Position numbers and translations under genes: made by a program. The notes beneath the pieces were generated by a model. The model was not told the origin of the DNA. It saw only the letters and a program-made list of their open reading frames with translations, and made no database searches. Positions 36,562 to 45,908 of a stretch of 64,000 nt of DNA are shown here, one piece after another (positions within the stretch are counted from its first letter, which is position 1; each line of letters opens with the position of its first letter). Where the stretch lies: the NCBI GenBank assembly GCA_018287875.1, contig JAGVVL010000015.1, forward strand, positions 3,286,001 through 3,350,000, in the 5' to 3' direction. Source of the DNA: Nigrospora sphaerica. Its lineage: Eukaryota; Ascomycota; Sordariomycetes; Amphisphaeriales; Apiosporaceae.

Positions 36562-37029
36562 AGCGGACGTTCCATCGTTCGCTGACCCTCTGTTGGCCTC
36601 CTTTAGCTGCTTGTGCCGGTTCCCATGCGAGGGTTTAATTGTCCCTGCAGTTTTGGCTCGGTTAGTAGCTTGCCAGTCGTCCTGCAGAGCGTCAGCTGCG
36701 GTTCGATTGTCCTTAAGGTGAGGACAATGGCCAGTCCTCCCAGGCGACATCATTGTTCGAGATGCTATTGTTCGCGCTGGGTATTGAGCCTCAGAGGCTG
36801 CAGACAGCATTAATAGCTGGAGTCTGTCGCTGGCTGCGCCCGCGTTCCTGTTTCTTTTCTTGTCCATCCCTAGATCGTCGTGCGTCTCCCCATCTGTTGT
36901 CTCGCCAGCTTCGTTGGCGACGGTGATGCTGACTGTCGCTCGTGAAGCCTTCTCGCGTGCGCGCACACACACACACATCCACCTCGCTGGTCGAGGTCTC
37001 TCCCATCCGACGCCATCACCACCACCACC

Positions 37030-37981
37030 ATGTCCGCCGGTCAGTATCTCCTCAGGACTTCTCCACAGCCGCCACTGACATCGTGTAGCTGTTTTGTCCT
37101 CTTCCGGTGGTCTGCCTCCTGGCGACGGCGGTGCAGGTAAGCCCCTGGCCGCGGCCATGAGAAGGAGCGCGTGGAGGTCCCCTCCAGCAGCGACGACGAG
37201 TCCGACTCGGAGATCGCGCGCGCCAGGGAGCTCCTGCGCCGTCACAACAAGAAGAAGCGTGCTGCCAAGGCTGCCGGCAAGCTCGACAAGCTCGCCGAGC
37301 GACGTTCCGAGGCCGCCCTGCGGCGCACCAAGGGGCTGCTCGCTTCACTCCGTGCGAGCAGTGCACGCTGTCGCTCCTGCGGGGCCCTCGTGGCCACTGC
37401 CATGGCACTGCTCTCGCAGGCAGCTCCCGGTGCTTTGATTGTGTACGCCATAATCACACGTATGTGGTCTCTCCTCTCAAGCTATAGACTTGGTGTTGAC
37501 GTCTTCTGTAGCTGCAGAGAGCTCCCGGAGGCTGCGCGAGCTCCGGCTCGTCACCTCTTTCGGGCCTTTTTGCGCCCTGCAGATCAGTACCGCCAAGTGA
37601 GTGCCTTGACTATTGTCGCTCTGGATCCGTGCTGACAAGTTATAGGCGCTGGTCGATAATCTTCGCGCCACCGTGCGCATGCTTCTGGAGATCGCCAACA
37701 TGGGCGACCACCATTCGTTGTCCGGTGTCGCTTCTGCCGCCCCCGCTGACGCTCCTCCCCCTTCCCCGGAGCCGGACACGCCGTCCGAGAGCACCCTTCG
37801 GGGCCGAAAGAAGATCAGCAAGAAGGGCAAGAAGGGAAAGGGCGTCGCTTCTGTCGACGTTGGCGCCGCCTCCGTCGCTCACGAGGAGGCACGGGAGGCT
37901 AGCGAGTCGCTGGCCGACATCCTGGCCGACCTGTCGGACCTCGTGAGCGACGAGGTCGAGGGCGGCGAGGAGGAGGAGTAG
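37030..37981 (+). CDS. Antisense passenger gene inside the retrotransposon (disrupted)
   Basis: Lies between the end of pol and the 3' LTR, opposite to pol. A pyrimidine/CA-rich leader precedes the ATG. Exon 1 is 37030-37039; intron 37040-37088 has GTCAGT, a CTGAC branch and TAG. Near 37165 the frame must shift by one base to enter KERVEVPSSSDDESDSE, followed by a basic Lys/Arg/Ala helix region (AKAAGKLDKLAERRSEAALR). A second likely intron is 37460-37511 (GTATGT ... GTAG); a third is 37597-37645 (GTGAGT, CTGAC branch, TATAG). The final exon encodes ALVDNLRATVRMLLEIANMG, a Pro/Ser stretch, a KKGKKGKG patch and an acidic end (SDEVEGGEEEE). Frames close without intron 2 but not with it, so the exact product is uncertain. 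No domain is recognised; it could be a captured host gene or an extra element ORF. Confidence 0.5.
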
Positions 37982-38126
37982 AGGTGTAAGGCCTGTGGGG
38001 CGAAAGCCCGGATATCTTTTATTGTTTCGCCCGTCAGGGCTGATACCCAGTGTTGCTTTGCACGTTTTGCCCGCCGCTGGTCGGTCAGGGGTGTCCCAGC
38101 TGGCTGGGCCCCGGAATTGAACCGTC

Positions 38127-40080
38127 TTAACTTCCAACAGCCTTCTCCTGCTTCTCCGTTACCTGTCGTATGTCTTGTAGGTTAAGAAGGGTCCTGAAGT
38201 GCTCAAACTTTGCCCTGCTTAGGTTCTTTGTCAATCCGTCGGCTGGCATGTCCTTTGTGGCAAGATACGTCAGTTGGAACGCTCCTCGAGCGTATTCCTG
38301 GCGCAGCCATAGGTTGTGGATGTCCACATGGCGTAGCTTGGTAGATATCCTTTCGCTGCTACCGATCACGAGGCGAATCGTCTGCTGGTTATCGCAGGCT
38401 ATGCTGAACGGAGTGTCCAAGACCAATTGGATATCTCTGAAAAGGCGCTTCAGGGCTACCGTTTCCTTTGCTGCCTCACTGAGGGCCAGTAACTCGGCTT
38501 CAGTGGTAGAGGTGGTCACCGTAGCTTGTCGGCTTGCTTTCCAAACGACTGGTCCTCCGAATAGCTGGATGAGGTATCCCTGAGACGACTTCCTGGTGTC
38601 TAGATCGTCTGCGAAGGATGCGTCCGTCGAAATCGCTATGGCTTGAGGAGCCGTCTGGTGTATCAATGGCTTCCCGTAGCGTATGGACACGAATCTCGTG
38701 CTATAGGCGTAGCGAATACACCAATCTGCCGCGTCTAAATGGTCTTGAGAGGGATTCGTCAGATGTCGAGATAGCTGCGAGGCTGCGTATGCCAAGTCCG
38801 GTCTGACCATAATAGCGCTGTAGAGGATGCTTCCGACGCGCTCCTGAAAAGCCTGAATCCTGTGCTTCGGAGCCACCCCCGAGTGCGTCTTGAGTGGCAT
38901 CTGCGGAAGCGGCGTCGCTGGGGTTCTCCCTTGGTGAAGATTGAAGCGTTTGGCGACCTTCTCGAGATAGGCGTCGTGGCATAGCCAAAGGAGACCGTCT
39001 TGTAGCTCGCGAACGACCCTAACACCAAGGTAGTAGTTGACTTCGCCTTGGTCCTTCAGCTCATACGCTCTTTTCAGCGCTTCAATGAGTCTTAGGGCTT
39101 CGTCTCGCTTGTCAGGCCTGTTACAGACGAGAAAGTCATCCACGTAGAACACCACAAGGATGGTGCGCTCCTTATTGTGGTATAGGCATGGTTCCTCTGG
39201 AGAGGACCGAAGCCCGAGCTTCTCGAGGGTGCTTGAGAAGTCCCTGAACCATAGAAGAGGCGATTCTCGTAGCCCGTAAAGAGCCCTGAGAAGACGTAGG
39301 ACGTAGCCTCTCTCTCGTAGCCTGGTGGATACTCCACGTAGATAGGCTCCGCGTCCTTGCTGAAAAGTGCGTTGAGAAAGGCGTTAACCACATCGAACTG
39401 TCGTACCTCATATCCGAAGCGCGCCACGATAGCCATCATGATCCTGAACGACCTGGCAGCTAGAGTAGCTGCGTAGGTGCTCTCAAGAGTGTTGACCATC
39501 TGCTTGTCGCCTCTAACGACGATCCTTGCCTTACATCGCAGGTGAACGTTATTCTCGTCATACTTGTCGGTGAAAACCCACTTTAAGGGCAGTGTGAAGA
39601 GGCCTGGCGTGCGACGTGCTGGTTTCCAGATCCCCATCTCGTCTGCCTTCTTGATCTCGAGCTTCGTAGCGTTCCTGAAGTCCTCTCCCTGGGATGAGTA
39701 GCTAATTCACGCCAGGAGCGTGGTGGTGAAGATAGAGTTCTCCCTTCTTCTTTGGAATCGCTCTCTGTTGCTCTTGATGACCGACACGCCGTAAAGATGC
39801 GCGCGTGAACAGTCCTGTGGAGAGAGTCCCCGTTCTGGAGGACATCTTTCCCTGTGAGGAACGTCCCGAGGAGCGCATTGAGGTGATTAGTCTCCTGCAC
39901 TTGTATCTCCTCGGGGGTGTATTGGACCGCTAGGAATGAGTTCTGCGTCCCGTCCCTCCTAATCCTGACTCTCCCGCTCCTCCTCAGTACTGTATCTGCT
40001 GAGGGGGTTGGCCGTGCGCGAGGTCTGCGGACTCTCTGAGGCTGTTCCCTCTGAGGTCCCTCTGACTCTGGTAGAGCCAC
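38127..40080 (-). pseudogene. Copia pol: reverse transcriptase and RNase H (frameshifted)
   Basis: The RT half begins around 39700 (GIWKPARRTPG, LPLKWVFTDKYDENN, CKARIVVRGDKQ, FDVVNAFLNA). The YVDD active site is at 39146-39135, and RNase H is in the last frame (STDASFADDLDTRKSSQGY ... STTEAELLALSEAA), ending at the stop codon at 38127. At least two single-base frame changes are needed: near 39690 (ATHPRE to EDFRNATKLE) and near 39310, where a GA dinucleotide run precedes ATSYV and the downstream frame ALYGLRESPLLWFRDF. The motifs themselves are intact, so decay is recent or partly artefactual. Confidence 0.88.
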
Positions 40081-40151
40081 TGTGATCGAATCGAGGATCC
40101 GATCCTGGTCTGGTGTAGCCCTTGAGGGCGCTTCGTCAGCTATTCCCTGGC

Positions 40152-42459
40152 TTACACCTCCACTAGTCGCAGTTGATGGGACTTGTGGATCGCTGGCACC
40201 CTCTCCTGTAGTCCCAGGTCCTGGTGTGGACTCAGGTGTGAGGGTGCAGCATGCGCATTCAGTCCGCCAGGCTCATGAGCACCTGACGAGCCTTCAGGAG
40301 CGACATCCACCCCCGAGTTCTTGTCGACTGGTCCCTCGGGAGCGTTGCCTTCCCCTAAGTTCCCAAGGTGAGCTTCTTGGGAGCTTTCAGGACGCAATGC
40401 TGTACCGACAATGTCATCTAGCTCCTCGAGCCTGTTCCAGAGCTGCAGTGTTTCATTTGTGAAGCCTGTCTCGCTCAAAGGGATGTCTCCTGGCTCAACC
40501 TGTAGGTACTCTAGCGCCTCAGGGTCCAGCCGTTCTGACTCTCCTCCCTTATAGAACTGCGTTTCGTCGAATGTGACGTCTCGCGTCTGAATGACCTTGC
40601 CGTGCTTTGGCAACCAGATTCTGTAGATATTGCTAGCGGCATAGCCTACCAGATATCCTATCTGTGCCCTGTTTTGAACCTTGAACGCTCTGCGGTCTGC
40701 CCCAGCGGCGCGTCTTTGGTGAAGGGCGAAAGCCTTGCATCCGAAGACGTATATACCGCTCCAGTCCGGTCGGAGGTCTGCCTGAGCCTCTCGCAGCTCC
40801 TGAGGGCTGTAGTGCGTCTGATTGAGAAAGAACCATTCGTCTAGCACCTCATTAGGGCTTCGGAAGCGCTGCGACTGAGCTGGGCTCATGTTGATGAGCT
40901 TCGTCGCAGCGGTGGTTGACTCTGGCCATAGCACCTCAGGGAGGCTGGCATGCGATAGCATTTTCAGGGATCGAACAATTATCTCCTGACCAGCTCTCTC
41001 AGGGCCTCCGTTCGGCTCGTGTGTGTATGGGGGTGAGGTCTGAATCTCTATCCCTTCAGAATCTGCCCAGCGCTCGTATTCGGTCATGCCGTTGATCGCT
41101 ATCACGCCCTTCTCCCCGTCGTGCTTTAGAACACAGAGGTGAAGGTTGTAGCGTCTCAGGACATGCCTCTCGAAGCTTCTGATGATCTTGAATAGCTGGG
41201 TATGGCTCTTCGAGGGCGTCGGAAAGGACCAAAGCTTGCCGCTGTAGTCGTCCTTCAGTACCAGTAGCCACTGGGAACCGTCGTATCCTCTGGGAAAGTC
41301 GAACAAGTCCCAGAGGACCTTAAAGAACGGTCTTGAGGCTCTTTCCGTAGGCCGTCGACTGACAACCTTACTAGCATGCGCCAGTCTGCAGACCTCACAG
41401 GTCCCCATGGGTTCACCCGCGATACCAACGTTCTTGCTTCGTTCTGGAAGCATCCTCAGAGCCGTCACACCAAGATGTCCAGTCCTGGCGTGCCACATAG
41501 CCTCTGAGTCCTTTCTCACTGCCGGTTTCTTAACCTGCACATAGCCCGTAGGGGCTCTTCTCACGACTGCAAACGATCGAATCGTTCCTGGCTGTGCTGA
41601 GGGGGTTGTGGAGCGATAGAGTAGGAGGAATAAAGGGGCTTGTATTCCATGAAGACTAGGTTGCCTATTCTTTGTAACTGCCGCACCACAGCACTGTTCG
41701 TGAGCGAACCGACTCTCAGTGTGCAGTCCTTGCCGCAGTACCAGACACTTGCGTCGCATAGCAGGGACTCCGAGATGATATTGGTGTGGAAACCCTCGAC
41801 CAAGTCCACGTTGCGTAGCGTGAGGTCCAGCTTGACACCACCAACACCAAGGAGTGCCCCTTAATGACGCGTGTGCCGGTGCCTGTGATGCTAAAGGCCG
41901 AAGACCCGGCCTCCACCACCCTCCCAGGAGGTGCCGGAACGAAGGATCCCTCCTGAAGCATGGAGATGTCGTTCACAATGTGAGATGACCCGCAACTGTC
42001 GACGACCGTGGATTGCGATAGCGTGTGAGGGCCCGTAAGCGACGCTACTGCCAGGTTGATGTGCGTATCCATCTGGAATAGCCTTGGATTGATGCCAACA
42101 GCTGAGACGTGACTCGTGAGTCCAGCCGAGGAGTTGTTGGTCCATCCTAGCTTGTCGAGCTCATTTCTGAGCGACTTCCACTTGTTGTCCTTCAGGCGCT
42201 CGAGGATCTTCCTGACCTCCGACTGTGGAATTGGGTTGAAGGCCCTACCGTCTCTGAGGGGGCCTGCAGAGCCCCTGACGGCGTATTCCAGTCTTCTGCA
42301 ATCTGTGGGCCTCCACTTATGAGGCCATCTTAGATTGCAAGGGCACTTTGACTTTCCGCTAGCTGACGAGGAGTCTTGGTCTGCGATGCCGGTTCCGCCT
42401 AGCGTTGCGAACGATCGTTGTTTAGCTCCTGGTAGCGTCCCAGAACTGACTTGCTCCAT
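40152..42459 (-). pseudogene. Copia nucleocapsid knuckle, protease and integrase (frameshifted)
   Basis: The first frame (42459-41716) carries a Cys/His motif (CPCNLRWPHKWRPTDC) and the protease active-site region VVDSCGSSHIVND. A frame change near 41740 leads to 41759-40152. That frame has the integrase zinc site (H-x4-H at MWHARTGHLG, CEVC) and the catalytic core with the acidic residues in VLKDDYSGKLW, LKHDGEKGV and HEPNGGPERAGQE. A Pro/Ser/Glu-rich spacer follows, as normally lies between integrase and RT in copia elements. Confidence 0.88.
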
Positions 42460-42462
42460 GAA

Positions 42463-43182
42463 GATGGCGCTCAGCTCGATTAGCTTCAGGGGCTCCTTGC
42501 CAGTGACTTCATCTGCAACGAAGTCGTCTAGTCGGTTCTGGGCCCACTGGGAGCGAGTCGCTCCCCGATAGCCTTGAGGAATGTTTTGGCGGCCAGGTTG
42601 CCCTCCACCTCTGGTATCTTGTGGTTCTTGGCCAGCGCATAGGCGGCTGTGAACTCCTGATGCCAGGCTTCTGGAGCTACACCTCCTTTTGAAGCGCTTG
42701 CTAGGACTGCTTGATAGCGTTCGCGAACGGCTGTTTTAATAGAAGTGTCTGAAGGCTCGTACTGCTTTTTAGCTCCTTGAGGACGTTCTGGAGCGACTTC
42801 TTCGTGTCTGGGCTTTCATCGATACGGCTGTGAGCAGCCCAGAGATACTCCTTCCTGACAGTGTTCTTGACCCACTGACTGAGAGCGATGTAGTGCTGTT
42901 GGAGAGCGTTCCAGTCGTTGATCATGGCGGAGTACGTCCTTAGTTCGCGTGCGTACGTGCGATCTGCAACGTCAAGAGCTTTCGTGTCGTTCGTCTCGCT
43001 CTCTGGAGGGGCTCTGTAGATAGGCATCTCAGGGGGTTCAGGAGGTATTCAGAGGTTGAGGCTTCAGGATCGATGTATGTCCAGATGCGTCGCTCCTCAG
43101 CGGCCATGCGAAGCTCATTGTACCATTCAGGCCAGTCGTATCTTGTGACAAGAGCGACCCGTTGGATCCTAAAGTCGGCCAT
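42463..43182 (-). pseudogene. Copia gag (frameshifted)
   Basis: Begins with ATG at 43182 (MADFRIQRVALVTRYDWPEW), typical of fungal copia Gag. Frame changes near 43040, 42700 and 42500 are needed to continue through IPPEPPEMPIYR, the ELKSSTSLQTLLLKQ helix and AKNHKIPEVEGNLAAKTF. Gag normally forms the particle that packages the RNA. As read, no intact Gag is encoded. Confidence 0.75.
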
Positions 43183-43328
43183 GGTGGACGTAGCTTGCCA
43201 GGCTGGCTGGACTGCTTTAGGGGATTTGAAAAGAGTTGGACAGTGAGAAAGGGGGTATAAGGTGATTTCCACGCTCTTCAGGCGTCCTGCGCAGCGTCTC
43301 TATTGTGAAGTAGAGGTATGCATGCAAG

Positions 43329-43341
43329 CCGGGCTCATAAC
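43329..43341 (-). other. Primer binding site for an initiator tRNA-Met half-molecule
   Basis: Adjacent to the 5' LTR (element orientation). The + strand here reads GCCGGGCTCATAAC up to the LTR. That equals the anticodon stem-loop of eukaryotic initiator tRNA-Met (GGGCTCATAAC around the CAT anticodon) rather than a tRNA 3' end. This is the half-tRNA priming arrangement known from Drosophila copia and Ty5. Confidence 0.8.
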
Positions 43342-43540
43342 TGTCGCACTGAAGGAGGCGTGGGAAGCGAAAGGTTCAAGGTTATCCATTAGAAAGGACA
43401 AAAGAAAGTGCCAGAGATGGCAGACTATATACTCGTAGCTGGGGACCGCTCCCCACATGCTCCATAGGACCTACTGCAGGTACCAGTAGCTCCTCACGTG
43501 ATCTCAGGGGCGAAACTAGTGATAGCCTCATATTGCCACA
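43342..43540 (-). repeat. LTR, 5' copy in element orientation
   Basis: 199 bp, identical to 36354-36552. It should contain the element promoter. Identity implies recent insertion (or gene conversion, or assembly copying). Confidence 0.96.
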
Positions 43541-43545
43541 GGAAC
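43541..43545. repeat. Target-site duplication, right copy (GGAAC)
   Basis: Directly follows the terminal CA of the right LTR and matches 36349-36353. Confidence 0.93.
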
Positions 43546-44147
43546 CTATTTCTGAGCGACCCAACTTTTCACCACGACACGTTTCGGTGGACGGCAAAGT
43601 CCCCATGGGCGCCGCGGGCTCCGGCGCATTGAAGAGCGGCGAGCGGGTCTGGATGAGCGCCCTCATGACCTGCTCTGGCGTGGCCGCCTACAACGAGCGC
43701 AGCTTCCTCTCTGCGTAGATCCCGCCGCCGCGGGGGGTCGAACGAGCGGCTCTGGGCGACGGGCGTCGAGGTCATTCGCGAGTACGAGGCCTGGCTGACG
43801 AGAAAGTACCACGATAGGCCCACGACCCGACCGAGCGGTCCTCTCCTCATCAGTACGATGTTGCACGAACAGAGTCGTAACCTGCTACACGACTGGGTCA
43901 GGGGGCTCGACACTACTTTCACTGAGCGGGGGTATAAACCCTACGAGACCGAACGGAGCGAGGATCAAAGGCGGGTTTTTCATCTCGCAGAAAATAATGT
44001 CTGGCCTCCCGAGCCCAAGTTGATTGAGTAGCAAGATTTTCGCCCGGCTTCGTTCCCATGCGTGCCTCTATCAATCAGGACGGAGAAACACAAAAGGAAA
44101 TGATGAGGTCCCTCGACCCCTCGACTTTTCCCCGCCAGCGACGCCCC

Positions 44148-45908
44148 TCAGGCCGGGGGCAGGTTGCCTTTGGACGGGCCCATGACGCAAATGCCCTTCT
44201 CGGAGAAGCGGCTGCCGTGGACGGGGCAGTCGAACGACTTCTCGGCCGCGTTCCAGCACACGACGCCCTTCATGTGGGGGCAGAAGGCGCTCATGGTGGT
44301 GACGCGGCCCTGCTCGTCGCGGTAGACGGCGAGGGGCTTGGAGGCGGTGGGGTTGAGCACGGCGCCGGATCCCGGGGCCAGGTCCTCGATGTCGGTGATG
44401 TCGGTCTGCAGCAGGCGCTTGTACTGGGCGTTGACCTCGAGGTCGTGGGCCACCATGGTCGGGGCCGACTTGATCATCGAGGCCAGGCGCGTCGGCGCGT
44501 ACAGCTTGGCCCAGGCGGCGTCGGCGTGGCCGTCCATCTCGTCGGCCAGCAGGCGGCCGGCGAGCACGCCGTGCGTCAGCCCGTTGCCCGAGTCGCCCGT
44601 GACGACGTAGACGCGCTTCACGCCCTGGTTGCGCCCGATGAAGGCCATGTGGTCGACGGGCTCGAAGATCTGCCCGCTCCACCGGTAGTCGACGCGCCCG
44701 GCCGCCGTGAAGCGCTCGCGCGTCCAGCGCTCCAGCGTCTCGAACCGCCCCTCCGTCGGCTCCTGCCCCACCTTGTGGTCCATGCCGCCGACGACGAGGT
44801 AGTCGTCCTGCTCGTCGCACGGCGTCAAGCGCACGTACATGTACGGGTCGGCCGTATCGTACAGCAGGCAGTCCTCGACCGACCCCTTGGGCACCCGAAT
44901 GGCGACGGCGTAAGTGCGGTAGTACTCCTCCTGGGCCACTATGGACAGCTTCTGCAGGGGCACGCACGTGGCCTCTACGGCGTAGTTGCAGTCGACCTGG
45001 TGGCCAGACTCGGTCTTGACCAGGACGTGCTTGTTGCCGAGCCCGAGCACCTCGACGCCCTTCTCCTCCACCGCCATCACACGGCTCCGCGTGAAGCAGC
45101 GGAAGTTTTTCTGCGCCGTGAGCCACCTGAGAAGACCAACAAGGTATTTGGTGGGATGAAAGGTGGCCTGCTTGTAGAACACGGCGCCGCCGCGCTGGTC
45201 CGGCTTGCCGTCCCACCCTCGCACCGTCAAGTCTTCCTTCCATTCGGCTTCTATTCCCAGCTCGCGGGCCATCTCGATGTCCTCTTTGATGGTCTTGACG
45301 TCATCGTCGTATTCCGGGGTGCCGCGCTGGTACTGGGACACGCGGTAGCCCGGCAGCTGCCTGTACTCGCAGTCAATACCGAGTTTCTGGCTCAGCTCGC
45401 CAATCCGGTTGATGGCCCAGGTATGGCTCTCGGCGGCGGCGCGTGCGCCCTCGAGAGTGTGCTTGCTCTTGATATTAGGGTACAGATCATCGAGCGCGTT
45501 GGACAGGTGGCCCGTCGTCCGCGACGTCTCGCCCGACAGCACCTCCCTGGCCTCGACGACGACGACGTCCTTCCCGCGCGTCACCAGTTCGTAGGCCGTC
45601 GAAAGGCCCGAGATACCGGCGCCCACGATGCAAACATCGCACTCGATGTTCTCGGACAAGGCTGAGAACCGGGGGCGATCGCCGTGTTTGTCCGACTGAA
45701 CCCAGACGGGGTCCAGCGCCCCCGAGGTGTAGTTGAACTGCTCATGCGAGGGAGACGACATGGTGGAGTGCAATCGTAACGTAGCCGTGGAGGTTGGAGG
45801 CTTTGGGATAAGTTGTGGGCGCCTGCTTGATAGGTTGGCCCAGGTCCTTGAGGATAACGTCCGGCTAGGCTGAGCCGCACGCAGCACGAGTCTTGACCGT
45901 GAAAACAT
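44148..45908 (-). CDS. FAD-dependent oxidoreductase fused to a Rieske domain, mitochondrial
   Basis: Single exon of 586 aa. The N-terminus is a likely mitochondrial presequence (MFSRSRLVLRAAQPSRTLSSR). A second in-frame ATG at residue 50 (MSSPSHEQFNY) could give a cytosolic form. A DAO-type FAD domain follows with dinucleotide motif VGAGISGLSTAYEL (Gly at 96, 98, 101), VEAREVLSGETSRTTGHLS and a C-terminal FAD contact (VTGDSGNGLTHGVLAG). The last ~60 residues form a Rieske [2Fe-2S] domain: C543-P-H545 and C561-P-V-H564-G, all four ligands present. The fold resembles DadA-type dehydrogenases with a Rieske tail found in bacteria and fungi. The substrate (amine or amino acid) is not determined. 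The 3' end lies about 120 bases from the disrupted gene beside the retrotransposon. Confidence 0.93.
   Translation of the reverse strand: MFSRSRLVLRAAQPSRTLSSRTWANLSSRRPQLIPKPPTSTATLRLHSTMSSPSHEQFNYTSGALDPVWVQSDKHGDRPRFSALSENIECDVCIVGAGISGLSTAYELVTRGKDVVVVEAREVLSGETSRTTGHLSNALDDLYPNIKSKHTLEGARAAAESHTWAINRIGELSQKLGIDCEYRQLPGYRVSQYQRGTPEYDDDVKTIKEDIEMARELGIEAEWKEDLTVRGWDGKPDQRGGAVFYKQATFHPTKYLVGLLRWLTAQKNFRCFTRSRVMAVEEKGVEVLGLGNKHVLVKTESGHQVDCNYAVEATCVPLQKLSIVAQEEYYRTYAVAIRVPKGSVEDCLLYDTADPYMYVRLTPCDEQDDYLVVGGMDHKVGQEPTEGRFETLERWTRERFTAAGRVDYRWSGQIFEPVDHMAFIGRNQGVKRVYVVTGDSGNGLTHGVLAGRLLADEMDGHADAAWAKLYAPTRLASMIKSAPTMVAHDLEVNAQYKRLLQTDITDIEDLAPGSGAVLNPTASKPLAVYRDEQGRVTTMSAFCPHMKGVVCWNAAEKSFDCPVHGSRFSEKGICVMGPSKGNLPPA

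Larger units (their letters stand above)
36354..43540 (-). mobile_element. Ty1/copia LTR retrotransposon with antisense passenger frame
   Basis: 7,187-bp element transcribed on the - strand. Both ends are 199-bp LTRs (TG...CA) identical at every base, flanked by GGAAC duplications. From its own 5' end it holds a primer site, gag with a Cys/His knuckle, a DSCG-type aspartic protease, an HHCC/DDE integrase, then reverse transcriptase with YVDD and RNase H, i.e. the copia order (integrase before RT). It continues with about 1.4 kb not needed for transposition that encodes a spliced-looking gene in the opposite direction, then a purine tract and the 3' LTR. gag-pol needs several single-base shifts to be read through, so this copy looks non-autonomous in spite of identical LTRs. 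Confidence 0.95.
36278..44031 (+). pseudogene. Host reading frame interrupted by the retrotransposon
   Basis: An ATG at 36278 opens a frame (MPRVFQHVNPSPRDYGRSLF ...) that runs into the element after 25 codons plus one base, within the GGAAC target site. On the right side, 43546 onward continues exactly in that frame (SIPKE joined to PISERPNFSPRH) to a TAG at 43716-43718. Beyond the TAG, another frame shows protein-like sequence (NERLWATGVEVIREYEAWL ... WPPEPKLIE) to a stop at 44029-44031. One extra G in the G-run at 43732-43737 would explain the frame change. So the gene appears broken three times: element, nonsense codon, frameshift. The 5' part may have further exons upstream. I do not recognise the protein. 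Confidence 0.55.

Noticed and set aside
38127..43182. Programmed frameshifting to explain the gag-pol frames
   Set aside because: There are at least five shifts at different places, including inside RT, whereas programmed shifts occur once at a gag-pol boundary.
36354..43540. RIP mutation of the retrotransposon
   Set aside because: The LTRs are identical, GC content is not depressed and stop codons arise from indels rather than clustered C-to-T changes.
44058..45665. 535-aa + strand frame
   Set aside because: Shadow of the FAD/Rieske gene; the - strand has complete catalytic motifs.
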